From assembly GCF_000275845.1 (NCBI RefSeq), contig NW_006766926.1, forward strand, positions 112,172-176,171: a DNA stretch of 64,000 nucleotides, written 5' to 3'. Origin of the DNA: Dichomitus squalens LYAD-421 SS1. Its lineage: Eukaryota; Basidiomycota; Agaricomycetes; Polyporales; Polyporaceae. The stretch's first letter is position 1. Each line of letters begins with the position of its first letter. Below are positions 36,725-47,817 of the stretch, one piece after another. The notes below the pieces were generated by a model. It had not been told where the DNA came from. It searched no databases and was given only the letters and a program-made list of their open reading frames with translations. Position numbers and translations under genes: made by a program.

Positions 36725-36730
36725 TATATA
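36725..36730 (+). promoter_or_regulatory. TATA-like box of pheromone precursor gene
   Basis: TATATA in gcctatataacggagagc lies 78 bases before the pheromone ATG, a usual fungal spacing. Confidence 0.5.
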
Positions 36731-36807
36731 ACGGAGAGCAGCTCCCTCATCATAGGTCAGTCAGCCCGACATCCTCATCGTTGCACGGCTTACTATTATC
36801 AGCAGCC

Positions 36808-36957
36808 ATGGACGCTTTCTTCACCATCGCTACTCCCATCATCACCGAGAGCTCCTCGCTCTCACCCGCCGACGGCGACGAGACATTCATCGACTACGAT
36901 CAACCCTTTGGGGTGATCGGTACCACTGGCGTCCACTCTGGCTGCATTGTGGCCTAA
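36808..36957 (+). CDS. Lipopeptide mating-pheromone precursor (CaaX type)
   Basis: This 49-residue intronless protein has the layout of basidiomycete B-locus pheromone precursors. The N-terminus MDAFFTIATP is the classic MDxF-type start. A variable acidic middle (SPADGDETFIDYDQ) contains candidate charged-pair cleavage sites, and the C-terminus VHSGCIVA ends in a CaaX box (C-I-V-A) for farnesylation, removal of IVA and carboxymethylation. The mature peptide would be roughly the last dozen residues ending at the cysteine; the exact cleavage point is not readable. These peptides are exported by an ABC transporter and sensed by STE3-type receptors. No STE3 gene lies in this window. The nearest membrane-protein genes are the DUF6533 genes on both sides. 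The frame is open for about 120 codons upstream, but the ATG at 36808 with a TATA 78 bases upstream gives the family start. Confidence 0.88.
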   Translation: MDAFFTIATPIITESSSLSPADGDETFIDYDQPFGVIGTTGVHSGCIVA

Positions 36958-37848
36958 GACATTCGACTACACCATGATGTCCTGACCCGTACGCATCTTG
37001 CAATCAATTTTTAGCTACAATGACAGCTGACTGTTCATTACTAGCTTCTCAAGCGCATCCTATCCTTGGCTCGCTGCGACACCACATTGATTCACATGCT
37101 CCTATACGCATGATAGACCATCAGCATATTGACATCTGACTTCGACTTACAACTTCGACTTTCGACCACTCAGCTTCACCTGCTTCCTTTGGCGGACCGT
37201 TATGTTTCCTTCGGGGTTTGATGGTACCCAGCTGTACGAATTGCTTCACACCGCCTTCCTTTCGCCGTCCATTCATGTCCTCAATACACATGCACCCTTC
37301 TTACCAGTCGCGTTCTGCATGCTTGTATTTCGAGTCTCGTAGCACTACGTCTCCCCCACGACATACGACCTGTACACTCCTACCATCGAGTATGCCCCTC
37401 TTGAATGTACACGACCTGTCACGTACTCAGCTCATGAGATGTCGGGCTAGTCAGACTGCTGTCTAGCTATGTCAATTCAGATTTGGTGAATACTGCAGTA
37501 AATGTACAATACTGTTCAAGGTCCCCAAGGTCATCGCTGTCAGGTTGAGTACAACCGAAAGCCCCGGGAGCCTAACTTCTAACACCGTGCCTGCCTCCGC
37601 GATGGCAACAGCGGTGATCGAGCTTGAGCTACATAGATCTCGGTCTATTGTCTTGGAGGGGATCACTAGTAGTCACCAGCGAGCTCGGCGGTACCTGCTT
37701 TTTAACCAGAGATCGTATCACCACCGACTGGGAGACCGTGCGACGCCTGGGCGAATATGCTACCGGGGGCTGCCCTAATGCACAGAGCCTCTTGCGCTGT
37801 GCAGCTTGCATGATGTTTATTGGGCTACGGGGGACACATGATTCGCCT
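36958..37848. other. Intergenic, no firmly supported gene
   Basis: A plus-strand frame at 37624-37896 contains DRITTDWETVRRLGEYATGG and could be a fragment of something real, but it has no recognised family and its 3' end runs under the opposite gene. Nothing else seen. Confidence 0.4.
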
Positions 37849-38940
37849 TTAGAAATACAGTCTGATGTCAGGATCTGCAATGACATGGACGATTAGGAAG
37901 GCTAATCGCAATATCAGGTAGAGCGCGCGCATCATTCCCATGCACCTATGTAGGATGGAAGACGGGTCGATATCCCACACTGCCGCTTCCAAGTCCGCCC
38001 CGCGCCGCTCCCACGCTGCCCTGATGCCCATGTAGAATACTACGTTAGACTCGTTATGTGTTGTCGACGGCTCGATAGGTTCCAATGTGGCAGGCTTGAG
38101 GACCACGATCCTTCGGCGAACGTCGCGCATCATAATGTTGTTCAACTGCTGTCCGAATGACAACACCAACAGCTATTACAATTTAGGCGGTGAGTAAACG
38201 TGACAGCCGAGGGTGGAAGAGAGAGCACACCTCGTTCGCAACCGTCGTAGAGTAGTACAGAAATGGGTGCTGCATCTGCACCAGTACCCGCTTGAGAGTG
38301 GGCGGGAATCCGGTAGATGCGAGGTCATCCTGCTGAAGCATCCGCTCAAGACCCTGTACGATGTCTCTGAGTGTGTTTTTTCTCGAGACTCTGATCCGAG
38401 ACAATCTGAGATGTGTGAGGAGCGGAGAGAGGCGCGAGACTGCCTCAGTCGACGGTGTGGGCCAGGTGAAGTCCTGGATCACGTGGAGGCGCCGCAGAGA
38501 TAAGCATTCTGGGAGCTGCGGCTGAGTGAGATGGGAGTACAAGCTCGAACTGTGCACGGCGAGCTCTTCAAGGTTTGGAAGGCGGATGGCGTCGGTAAGC
38601 GGCGGCTGGTCATACCGGTCAAAGAGGAGTAGGGCGAGCGTCTGGAGTGTAGCAGCTTTCAGGATGCGTAGAATGACGTCGGTAGAGTGTTCCTGAGAGG
38701 GATCGTTGACATGAAAGCCCTCTATGATGCACTCCTTGAGTCACTGCTCGTGATCTTGACCGGGGAGATACTCCATCCAGACGTGACGACGGTCCGTCAA
38801 GTAAAGATGGCAGACGCGGCGGTCCTCGGCGTCAACGGCGGTGTCGAGAAGCGAGGCAAAGGCGGAAAGTTGGTAGGAGCCGTACAGTGCAATGGATTGT
38901 AACGCATACCGACGAGATGCGCTGTGAAGTTCGCGGGGAC
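37849..38940 (-). pseudogene. F-box/LRR-like hypothetical gene with in-frame stop
   Basis: A long minus-strand reading resembles the many fungal F-box-associated leucine-rich proteins: RRYALQSIALYGSYQLSAF, RRVCHLYLTDRRHVW, then LKAATLQTLALLLFDRY, IRLPNLEELAVHSSS, LRRLHVIQDF, LTHLRLSRIR. After an intron (about 38167-38228) comes LLVLSFGQQL ... RRRIVVLKP ... YMGIRAAWERRGADLEAAVWDID. Reading is interrupted by TGA at 38741-38743 in an otherwise open frame, at a point where TGG would restore it. No convincing first exon with an F-box was found upstream, so the gene is probably 5'-truncated and dead. A read-through or a missed intron cannot be excluded. No function is claimed. Confidence 0.45.
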
Positions 38941-41794
38941 CTGAAATCACCACGCGCGCGGGTGAATTTGTGTTTTCATCAGTTTTGCGAGGTAATGCCG
39001 AGTCATACCGAAATAAGGTGTCATATTTACCACCCGCAAAACTGCATTAATTGTAAAGGGCGTTCATACAGTACTGTGTGGGTATGAGTACCGGCGCCAA
39101 ATATGGCGTCAGCCTGGCCCCGCAACAGCGCTTGTGCCTCGACGTTTTTTCTGCTCATCCGCCACCACCGCCTGCCCGAGGTTTCCGTCGACTTTTGCTA
39201 CTGGGATACAAGGGCGATATATTGGCTTCTCTTTCTATTCCTTACAGTATGAGCCCTGACTGAGCCCGGAGCTCAGCTTGCTGGGCTTGCATGTGCGGCA
39301 TCAACGAGTTCTCCAAGGTGAGTAGTGTAACTTCACTGTGGGGTCAGTCAGAGGATATGGTGAGCTTTTGGCCCTGTGGTCATTTTCGAGCCTTTCTCGC
39401 TATGCCTACCAGAGTTGACGTGCCTGCCGGTTAGGTGACACCAAGACACTATGTTGTTGGTAGGTGGAACAACAGTCTTGTCCTTCATGTATGCGCATAT
39501 ATTCACACCATGTTCATAGCGCTACCTTCACCTTCACGTAGCTCGCGTTCGCTGCCCCTGTACTATATCTGTTGTACCGTATCTACAAAGTATAATAAAT
39601 TTAAGTCAACTGAGAAAATGCCCGATATGTCAAGAAAGCGAGGAATCGATCACACCAGTGACCAATGATTTAGGTTTGATATTCAGCCGTAATTCATTGG
39701 TTTTGAACCTGCTGGATCTTTTCATGTTCGTCTTAAGTCCACACCCCTGGTGCAACCCAGTCGTAGGGTAGAATTCATCCGGTTCGGTGGAAATCAACAG
39801 GTTTACTTTGTTTAAATCATAACTTTTTCGGTGGTATTACCGAGTTAAAACAACCCTGCGCGAACGTCACAGTGGTCACTTCGCAGCTTGACGGCAACGC
39901 AGGCATGACTCGGTGGCATCCGCGTGGCTCTCGTGCGATGGCTGTGCTCTGGCCGACCCTCATTTCGGTCCCACCCAGCTCGCTGCCTGTGACTTACCAT
40001 CCAATTATCTTCTTATCCTCATCGTCCCGCAAAGATGCAGAAAAAGGAGGTGCGGGCGTAATGCTGACATATGGTATGTCTGTTCAGGTCTACTGGGATT
40101 TGCTTGCGTCCCCACATACGGATGTCTACCGTTGGTCCAACTCCGGTGCCAACTGACTATCCGGTTCGACCTCCGCTCAGAGGCGAATACATCCCTTGGT
40201 GGCCATCGTCTCATCACTTCCACGTCTCGCATGTCTGCTGAAACGTATACCCAGCTTATACCTATACCATAACATCAGTTATGCCCGAGATCTGGAGGTG
40301 GCGGGAGTCTACGTACCGGGTGAGCAAGCTCCGAAAATTCCTCAAAGACTCGAGGGGCTATGACGCACACCAGCTTGCGTAAGATTATGAATACCCGCCA
40401 CTGATTTCCCTTCATATGAATGGCTAAACCATACCAAGTTCACTATAATTCAGCTAAGGATCTGCGACTGTCCTATGGTTGCTGTGAACTTTGTGATACG
40501 CCCACTGTCAGAACGCAGTGCTGATTCTTGAGTCGCTATGCATGTCAGTCTTAGCATCCCCGTCTATCAACATGTCGATCCGCATCTCCGCCCTAATCTG
40601 GTGGACAAGCTTCCTTGAAACTGCAGATCGTCTCCTGGCTTTAAGAGGTGACTCTAGGAGTGTCCAATTGTCTTCTTCTCTTTTTTATTGCCGCACGACC
40701 GCTTGCCACAGCTGCTGCACGTCCCGGCCCTAGGACTTCACTAGGCGCTCATTTATCATGCTCCGAACATCGCAGAATTCAGCTAGATTTTGCTGTGCAT
40801 TTGTCCTTTGAATGGTGGTGTCTTGACTGAATATCATTGTTGGGCCTGAGACAGACGCAGGCACATCAGGTGAGACTGTCATATGTGGCTATTGAGGCGG
40901 TGGTACTGACTTCTCTGCGCAGGCTGCTTCGTGGTAGCCATGGTCATTCCGAGTCTCGTCATCCGACAAATGCGATGAATCAAATTTGGCCTAGCTCAGC
41001 CTGCCCTAGACTGTGGGGTGCATAATTTCAGGTGTCAACCTCTGTGCTGGCAATCTCACTCCAAACGGCTTCCGTTGAGTCGGCGTGACCGTGTGTAGGC
41101 CGATGAAAACATGTGAGGTGCGCGTATGTACCTAACATGGTCAAAATCTCGTCATCAGTCTGCGATCTTAGTACGTCAACGTCAGCTCGGCTATCGTTTG
41201 ATGTTCCTATACTGTTTCACGTTTCCATTGTGGTGGCTCCACTTGGCGGTTCGTTCGGTATCTTTGACGCCACCACCTCTGCACCGCGTCTGAAAAGCTA
41301 GTTTCTTCAGGCTCACACGTTCCAACATGAGGATACTGAACTGTTCAAGCGGGGCTACTATTTCACTTCCCCTGTACATGAGAGTCCCAACAGGTTTTTG
41401 GTACTGCTTGTCGCTCTCCGTGTTGGTTGACTTCCGCCACTTAGCACAAAGACCGTAAGGAGGAGTGTGCCAGAAGAACAAGGAATCCACATGCACTCGG
41501 ATGCATGTGCATGCCAAGTCTCTATTCTTCGGCCTCTCTCACGCCCATGACTGCCGCCTTCCGTAAGTTGACATTTGCCTTCACGGCATCTAGCCTTGGT
41601 CGACATATGCTAAATCCGTCCGCCTTGCGCAGCCAGTCTCACGCTTCGAAGAACCCTGTTTGACAGCGAACACCCTTCTCTGCCCATTCTGCATCCGACA
41701 GACTACCGCCCGGGAACACGTTGCGCGCAAGAGGTTATAACCGTCATGCCATGCTATCCGATCCCTCCCAGCCCCTCATGCGGACCCTCGCTCA
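38941..41794. other. Long gene-poor stretch
   Basis: 2.85 kb with no supported gene. A small imperfect inverted repeat (agttttgcgaggtaatg at 38980 against the complement of accacccgcaaaact at 39030) could form a hairpin. The DNA is locally AT-rich (39580-39850). Open frames on both strands show no family motif. It may contain decayed mobile or paralogue sequence that I cannot identify. Confidence 0.4.
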
Positions 41795-43463
41795 ATGGCG
41801 TCCTTGCCACCCCCGACGTTGGCGGACTTGAATACTTTGTGTGTTTTTCCCTCCCTGTTTTGCATAGAGTCGGAGGCTGATATGCATTCAGAGCTGCTTC
41901 CAGATATTTTCTCCCGGCGGTGGCTAGTACGTCTCCCCCGCTTTCTGGCTTGGGACTCAGACGTAACCTACTCTACTGTAGCGATGGCAATCTATGAATG
42001 CCTCATCACTCTGGCGAATGAGGTGGATTACGTCTGGAAGACGGGGTGGACTGGAGCCTCCATCGTGTACTACTTCAACAAGTACCTCTTCCTGGTGACT
42101 TATATCGGAGGTATCGTTGGCATCGCCGTACCTGGTGCTTCAATAGAGGTTCGTCGTAACGAGTCACTGTATCATGGTCGCTAATGACATCCATTATAGC
42201 TGTGAGTCCGGCATTTATTGAATCTAGCTGCTGAACCCTGATGGCGGACGCGCTTGAAGTTGTGTAAGGGGGGAGGTCGTCGGGTACATCTTGAGTCTCA
42301 TGCCTTATGTCGTTATTTCAGGTCTGTCAGCAATTTTCGGTCCTGTCCTATGATAAGCTCACAGCCCTCTTCTTTCAGCGTTTTCTGGGATGAGAATGTT
42401 CGCGTTGACGGGGAAAAACTGGATTCTTACATGGATGGTAATCATATTGTCGATCGTTCCTGTTCCCGTCAACCTGGTGAGCTCATAGCAAACCCTATGA
42501 TACTGGTATATATATGCAATGCTGATCGCTGTAACAGATCACCTTTCATTTTGGTATAACTGCTGTGACTATTTCGCCTCTCGGTTGCGTGCCTATCGAC
42601 CGAACCCCGACCAACTTGGGGAAACAGTAAGTCATCTACAACGTGCTCGATATCACGCGGTGTCTCACGGCGTACCAGCGGTGCGTCAAGTGTCAGATAC
42701 AATTCGAGAATAACTCAACGCCTCGCAACATTGTTGTCGTATCGCAGAGGTAGCCATCACCCGCACCTGCTTGATAACAGCCGACATGATGCTCATTGTT
42801 GCGACTTGGGCAACACTTCACAAACGAGTCGAGCTCCGTGATGTCTATAAAGGCACACTCGCAGCTGTTCTTCTACGGGATGGTGAGTCCTGCATTCTCA
42901 ATCAATGTTGTCGTACTGAACGGTCGAGCTCAGGAACGATCTACTTCATGTACGTCATCTTGTCCCCGCCAGCATTCAGTCCTAACCTTGTTTCGGGGCA
43001 GCGGACTGCTGATCCTGAATCTGCTCTTTCTGATATTCACCTACACCTCCGTAAGCGTTCTTACTTCAAGCATTACAATCTGGATCGGCTAATGCCTCGT
43101 TTAGGTGGATATCATGTATGGCATGAATTCCAGCGACTTTGTGGTGTTTATTCAGGCGTGAGTGTGATGGGAACAGATCTAGATTCGAATTATTGACTCA
43201 CGAGGATTTCCAGTTTGACCTCCATACTGCTTCATCGGTTCCTTCTCCATCTTCAGTCGGCAAATCGCAGGTCGCTGATGTACGACTCAGAGACCACACC
43301 AGGCAACAATGTTAGGTTTACGTCTATACAGTTCGGCGATGCAGAGGCATCACAAGGCTCGACGCTCGCGTCCGAGTACGAATTGCGAAACGTCAAGCCA
43401 GGGTTAGGCAACGCATCTGAGGGCATCTCAGAAGTTCTACGAGTCGAAGAAACCCGGAGGTAA
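41795..43463 (+). CDS. DUF6533 multi-pass membrane protein, copy b
   Basis: This is a multi-pass membrane protein of unknown function, paralogous to copies a, c and d. It starts MASLPPPTLADLN. The DUF6533 segment reads VAMAIYECLITLANEVDYVW then GASIVYYFNKYLFLVTYIGGIV. After introns come FSGMRMFALTGKNWILTWMV, LITADMMLIVATWATLHKRV, AAVLLRDG, GLLILNLLFLIFTYTS, VDIMYGMNSSDFVVFIQA and the C-terminal block LTSILLHRFLLHLQSANRRSL. These helices are continuous once short GT-AG introns are removed (for example the exon ending VPVPVNL at 42477). The C-terminal cytosolic tail is Ser/Glu-rich and lacks the FDRVIGS motif of copies a and d. Exon borders before 42360 are uncertain. Confidence 0.7.
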
Positions 43464-45106
43464 CGTCCCTCCCTTTGTGGCGCCGGGCTGTTCTGCTTGT
43501 GATTTCCATGCGAGAACGTATTCCACGACCTCCGACGCCTTGATAACATTGACGTACTATACTATACTGTACTCACCCAACGTAGTAGTCGTAATCCACA
43601 ATTCAGCATACCCTTTCAATGCATACGAGCTTGGTGCGTGAGCAGAGGCTGCTTCGAGCCGCCACATGCATATCCAGCTTAGACTTGCGTGCCGATAGAA
43701 AAAGTCTCAGGCACAGTTCTCATGTTCTGTACGTATATAGTAAGCATATGACCTCTCCGAAATCCTCGCACTATGCCGTAGATCCCCACCTAAAAGCACA
43801 TGGATGTACTCCGCCCTCTCTCATCGAACGGTCGCGTTCCGAGAATTCAGATTGCGACGGGAACGACAGATCTGTCGTTCCCGTCGAGCCAGACGTAGCC
43901 AAGACCTTCTTGATAGTTAGTGCTGCACCATTAGAAAAAGCATGACCGCAGCTTCGCTAGTGTACAGCCCGGTAGGCAGCCTGCCCATACTGCAGGGGCA
44001 TCGGCTCGGCTGGTTGGTGGGAAACTGTCGAAATCAACTGCAGGTCATTCGCGATGGCATGAGAGCATGATGCTGATTCTGACAATCGACGTGAAACACT
44101 TCTGGGGGCCGACAGATATGCGATTGAAGAGTGGCGACTCGGAACGAATAAGCATTCCGACCCTGCATGCTCAGACTTCGCAAGTCCGAGTGTATAGGAG
44201 GGATTCGGCAAGCGCATGTCCATCAAATAATGACCATGATCCCAATGCGGGAAACATGAGGCAGTATGGTATGCATTGTCCGGGGGCTTGTCGCCAGAAG
44301 ATTGAAGAAAGCAATGTATGTGACCAATGGTGGTAGAGAGCCAATCGGAAGGCGCTCAGCATTCCTTGTGGAGCATCGGAGGTTGCCGGGTAGCCACCGC
44401 AAGCGCCTGGTCCACGAGTGGTTGGCAGCGTTGTTGCATTTACTCATGACGATCACAGCCATGATAACTATGACTCAAGCACGCATTCACGGTATCTCTG
44501 AGGGAACACTTGAGACCTCATGTCTACACTGGGCTGACGCTGCCTACTGAGGGAATCAGTCGTGCCCTGTTGCCGTTGTATTACGACCAACGCGAAGCTA
44601 TTGAAGATCCTTCTCCTCATGTACCTGTCATGCGACGCGCTTCAGTCAAGGTCCGTGTGGCACGGTTTATCTGCTATGTTGTTGACTCCTTCCCACGCCC
44701 GCACTATTAAAGAAAGAGGAAGACATCTTTTGCGAGCATCATCAGCATCCGACATCTCGAAGATCGCTCGGAGTCCGTAGTGACATACCGCAGCAGATGA
44801 CGGGATGGATAACGAAAAACCAGTAGGTCTCCTAACATACCAAGCCGTGTAGCATGTCACCCTGGAGACCAGTGGAAGGCCACCCTTCGCTCCAACCTGA
44901 CGCAACACCTGATATTCGCACTGTGGCGCAATAGTGCCAGTGCTTCGCCGGTCTATCTACAGCAGCTGTCAATCGCTTTGAACCTTCAAACGTCTTCGCT
45001 ACCTGGTTAGAGAACTTTGAGCCTATCCGTCCGTGATATACCAAGGAGGATCTGCTGGTCGCGCACCTGTCGTCCGTTGCCTGCATTCCCAGGTATCCAC
45101 ATCGTC
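43464..45106. other. Intergenic, with a 32-bp perfect palindrome
   Basis: No gene supported over 1.6 kb. The palindrome at 43855-43886 is listed separately. Frames at 43619-43945, 43957-44226 and 44266-44550 have no recognisable motif. Confidence 0.45.
43855..43886. repeat. 32-bp perfect palindrome
   Basis: The two 16-base arms, cgacgggaacgacaga and tctgtcgttcccgtcg, are exact reverse complements with no spacer, centred on an AGATCT site. It could be a cruciform-forming site, a binding site for a dimeric factor, or a footprint of a mobile element. Nothing in the context decides between these. Confidence 0.8.
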
Positions 45107-46798
45107 ATGGACTCCTCGAGCGCAGATTCCGAGTCTGAACTCTCGACAGAGTACTACAGCATGTACGTCTTATCATACCCTGCAATGCGCATTCAAGCTC
45201 AGAATCTCCTTCTAGTTTCACTGCAAACTATTGCTCGAACGCTGCAGCAGGTATGTATCTACTCGATTTTTTCCAGAATCGCTGACAACTTCGTCATGGT
45301 GCCGCAGTGGTGTTTATATATGAGTATTTGATCACCATCGCCGACGAGGCGCAGTATTTCTGGAAGGGAAAGCCTACGGGGGCGACCGTGCTATTCTTTC
45401 TCAACCGATATGTGTCTCTCTGTTGGTACGTAGTACAATTTGCGAGCTATGCGAGCGTGTCGGACGGGGAAAGCCACGGACTAGTTGCTAGTGATGAACA
45501 AACCTAGCTAAGTAGGCTTTTCAGAGGTAAGCCTCTGAATTGTAAGCCGCCATGCCGCCGCTGACCCATAGTGTCATATAGCTGCGTAGAGTTAGCACGC
45601 TTCTATTTGATCTACCCGCTTGTTCCATATATCATCTGGGCAGGAAAGTATTCCCTGAATCTGTCTGCCTGAAGATTTCTGAGTGGGTCCTACAGTGTTC
45701 ACAGGCTTTAGAACATTTGCGTTAACCGGCCGCACCTGGAGTGTATCACTATCTGTCTTTGCCTTGTCTCTTGTGCCTGTTTTCGTCAATCTGATGAGTG
45801 ATATGTCGATCATCTGCTCGGTACTATGCAGTAATCTCACATCTCTTTGGGCAGGTTCCTTTCCACTACAGTGCTACCGGTGAAATTATCCCTTTTGCTG
45901 GATGCGTGGAGGACGACTCCACCCCACAGAATGTTGCGCAAAGGTCTCCACCATCTTTCCTTTGATGTGTGATCCGATACTTAGCGAGTCTACAGATGTA
46001 TGTAGCCGTGATTGGATGAAATCGAGGCCCTTAAGAATAATTCTGCATCAGGTATCATCGTATCCCGTGTTGCGATCATCATAGCTGACAATACCCTAGC
46101 CATCGTGACTTAGTACGCTCTGTCCAGACGGGGTTCGCTCAGATCAAGCTCCCGTACCTTGACGTTCGCGGGCGTGCTGCTGCGGGATGGTGAGTACAAT
46201 CCGTCCCCATGCTCTCTTGCACACGGGATATCTCACCAAATTGAGAAGGGACTATCTACTTCATGTGTGTTGCACGATGATAGACTCGGGCTCTGGTGAC
46301 TTAACGTAAACCAATCACAGTGTGCTTGTCCTTCTGAACGCCTTGCACCTCGGATTCTCCCTAGCCTCGGTCAGTGTCCTCCCACCCATTGAGAGTGTTC
46401 AGGACGAGGCTGGGTCAAGTCTTAGTTAGGAGTGGTAGCGTTACAAAACGCGAGCGATATCAGCAGCTTCACGGAACCGTGAGTGTCTCTCGCTCCATTC
46501 TGCTGAGTCTATGTATGCCAATCATCATGAAAATAGGATGACGGCGATCCTGGTGCAGCGATTCCTACTGCACCTCCAATCGGCCGAGCGCGAAGCCCTT
46601 GATATCACTTCCTCGCAGAACGGGTCTCGTTCAAGCTCTATCGTCTTTGACCAGGTGATTGGTTCCCTAGGCTTGTCGCTGGCGCCTGAGAGTTTCTTAG
46701 GAGAATCTGTCGAGGAGGTCTACGAAGAGGGCCAGCTCAACGGCGAAGATGCCAAATCTGAGGCGAGCAGAATGGGGGTATCGTTGAGTATGTTGTAG
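45107..46798 (+). CDS. DUF6533 multi-pass membrane protein, copy c
   Basis: This paralogue of the neighbouring DUF6533 genes starts MDSSSADSESELSTEYYS. The family motif NYCSNAAAVVFIYEYLITIADEAQYFW is read across two introns (45159-45218 and about 45250-45307), followed by GATVLFFLNRYVSL. Later segments are FRTFALTGRTWSVSLSVFALSLVPVFVNL, LTFAGVLLRDG, VLVLLNALHLGFSLAS and the C-terminal block MTAILVQRFLLHLQSAE ... SSSIVFDQVIGSLGLSLAPE, with an acidic tail. Middle exon borders (45840-46330) are only approximate, and damage there cannot be ruled out. Confidence 0.68.
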
Positions 46799-47817
46799 AT
46801 GCGCACAAATTATCTATCATGATGTAGCAAAGTATGAGACATGGTGCCACCGGCACGCTGCATAGTCCACCTCATACGACGGCGCTTTACGGACCCCAAG
46901 CGAACGTAACCTTTCGTGGTGTCGCGGAGTCTATGGGGGCGCCGCTGCCCTCTTGACTCTCTGAGACTTGTTTGAGGTAGTACAAGACTCGTCAGATCGG
47001 AGCACGGCTGATGTGTCTCATGAAAACGGTGGCTGTCGAAGAGATGATGAGGCGATACTGCAAGGAAGGGACTCGCACGTCGTCTCAGGGAGTAAGAGGC
47101 TGAAGCAGCAGACCTAGCTTGGAACTCATGCCTAGCTGAGACAGGAAAGAATGTTCATGCTGGTCACGAAATTGAAAGCTGTACATCTTGAGTACTTGTG
47201 CGCTCACCAATCCTGATACTCACACGCATGGACCTCAGCTTGAACCTACAGCTGCCACTCTCTGTACAGCACCTCGTCATTGAATTCCACGCTCAGGCGT
47301 ACGCGTGCAGTGCATGAGACTCGGCAAGGCGCGACCGCGCGTCGGAGCCTCAGCCGCGAGTCGATGTTATGGCGCTTATGAGATCCCATGACTCCCTTAG
47401 AGTATCTCTGCCGGAGCACGCGTCCTTGCGCCGGCTGTCGTCCTCTCTTGCGACCAACGCTATCCTCACACACTTGGCCATCTCTACTCTTGCTGCAGCT
47501 GACAAACCTCTCTTTGACATTACGCAAGCATGGGCTGCGGATAGACGGTACTGAGTCACAGCATCTCGCTTGGGCACGCCCTCGCGGTGGATCGCTGTGC
47601 AAGCCACATCTGACGTATTTGTTATTGACGTGTACATAGCCGGTCCTGCTCGACACCTTGCGAGAACGGTGGCAAAGGCGGCAGCATAAGTAGGGCGTTG
47701 TTCGAGGTCGGTGGCCAGCAGCCACCCAGCTCTCGTCTAGTAAGCGCCTCGCCGTTTGGCGTTGGATCCAACAAACTCATTCCCTCCCACAATACTCAGT
47801 ACTTGCCATTCCCTACC
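46799..47817. other. Intergenic, no supported gene
   Basis: 1 kb between DUF6533 copy c and the monooxygenase. The minus-strand frame 47246-47725 is basic and featureless. The reading frame of the monooxygenase is open back to 47698, but no ATG lies in that part. Confidence 0.45.

Noticed and set aside
37624..37896. Plus-strand frame with DWETVRRLGEYATGG
   Set aside because: Looks protein-like but too short, no family recognised, and no exon context.
35634..41794. STE3-type pheromone receptor near the pheromone gene
   Set aside because: Searched the frames on both strands; no seven-helix STE3 motif was found.
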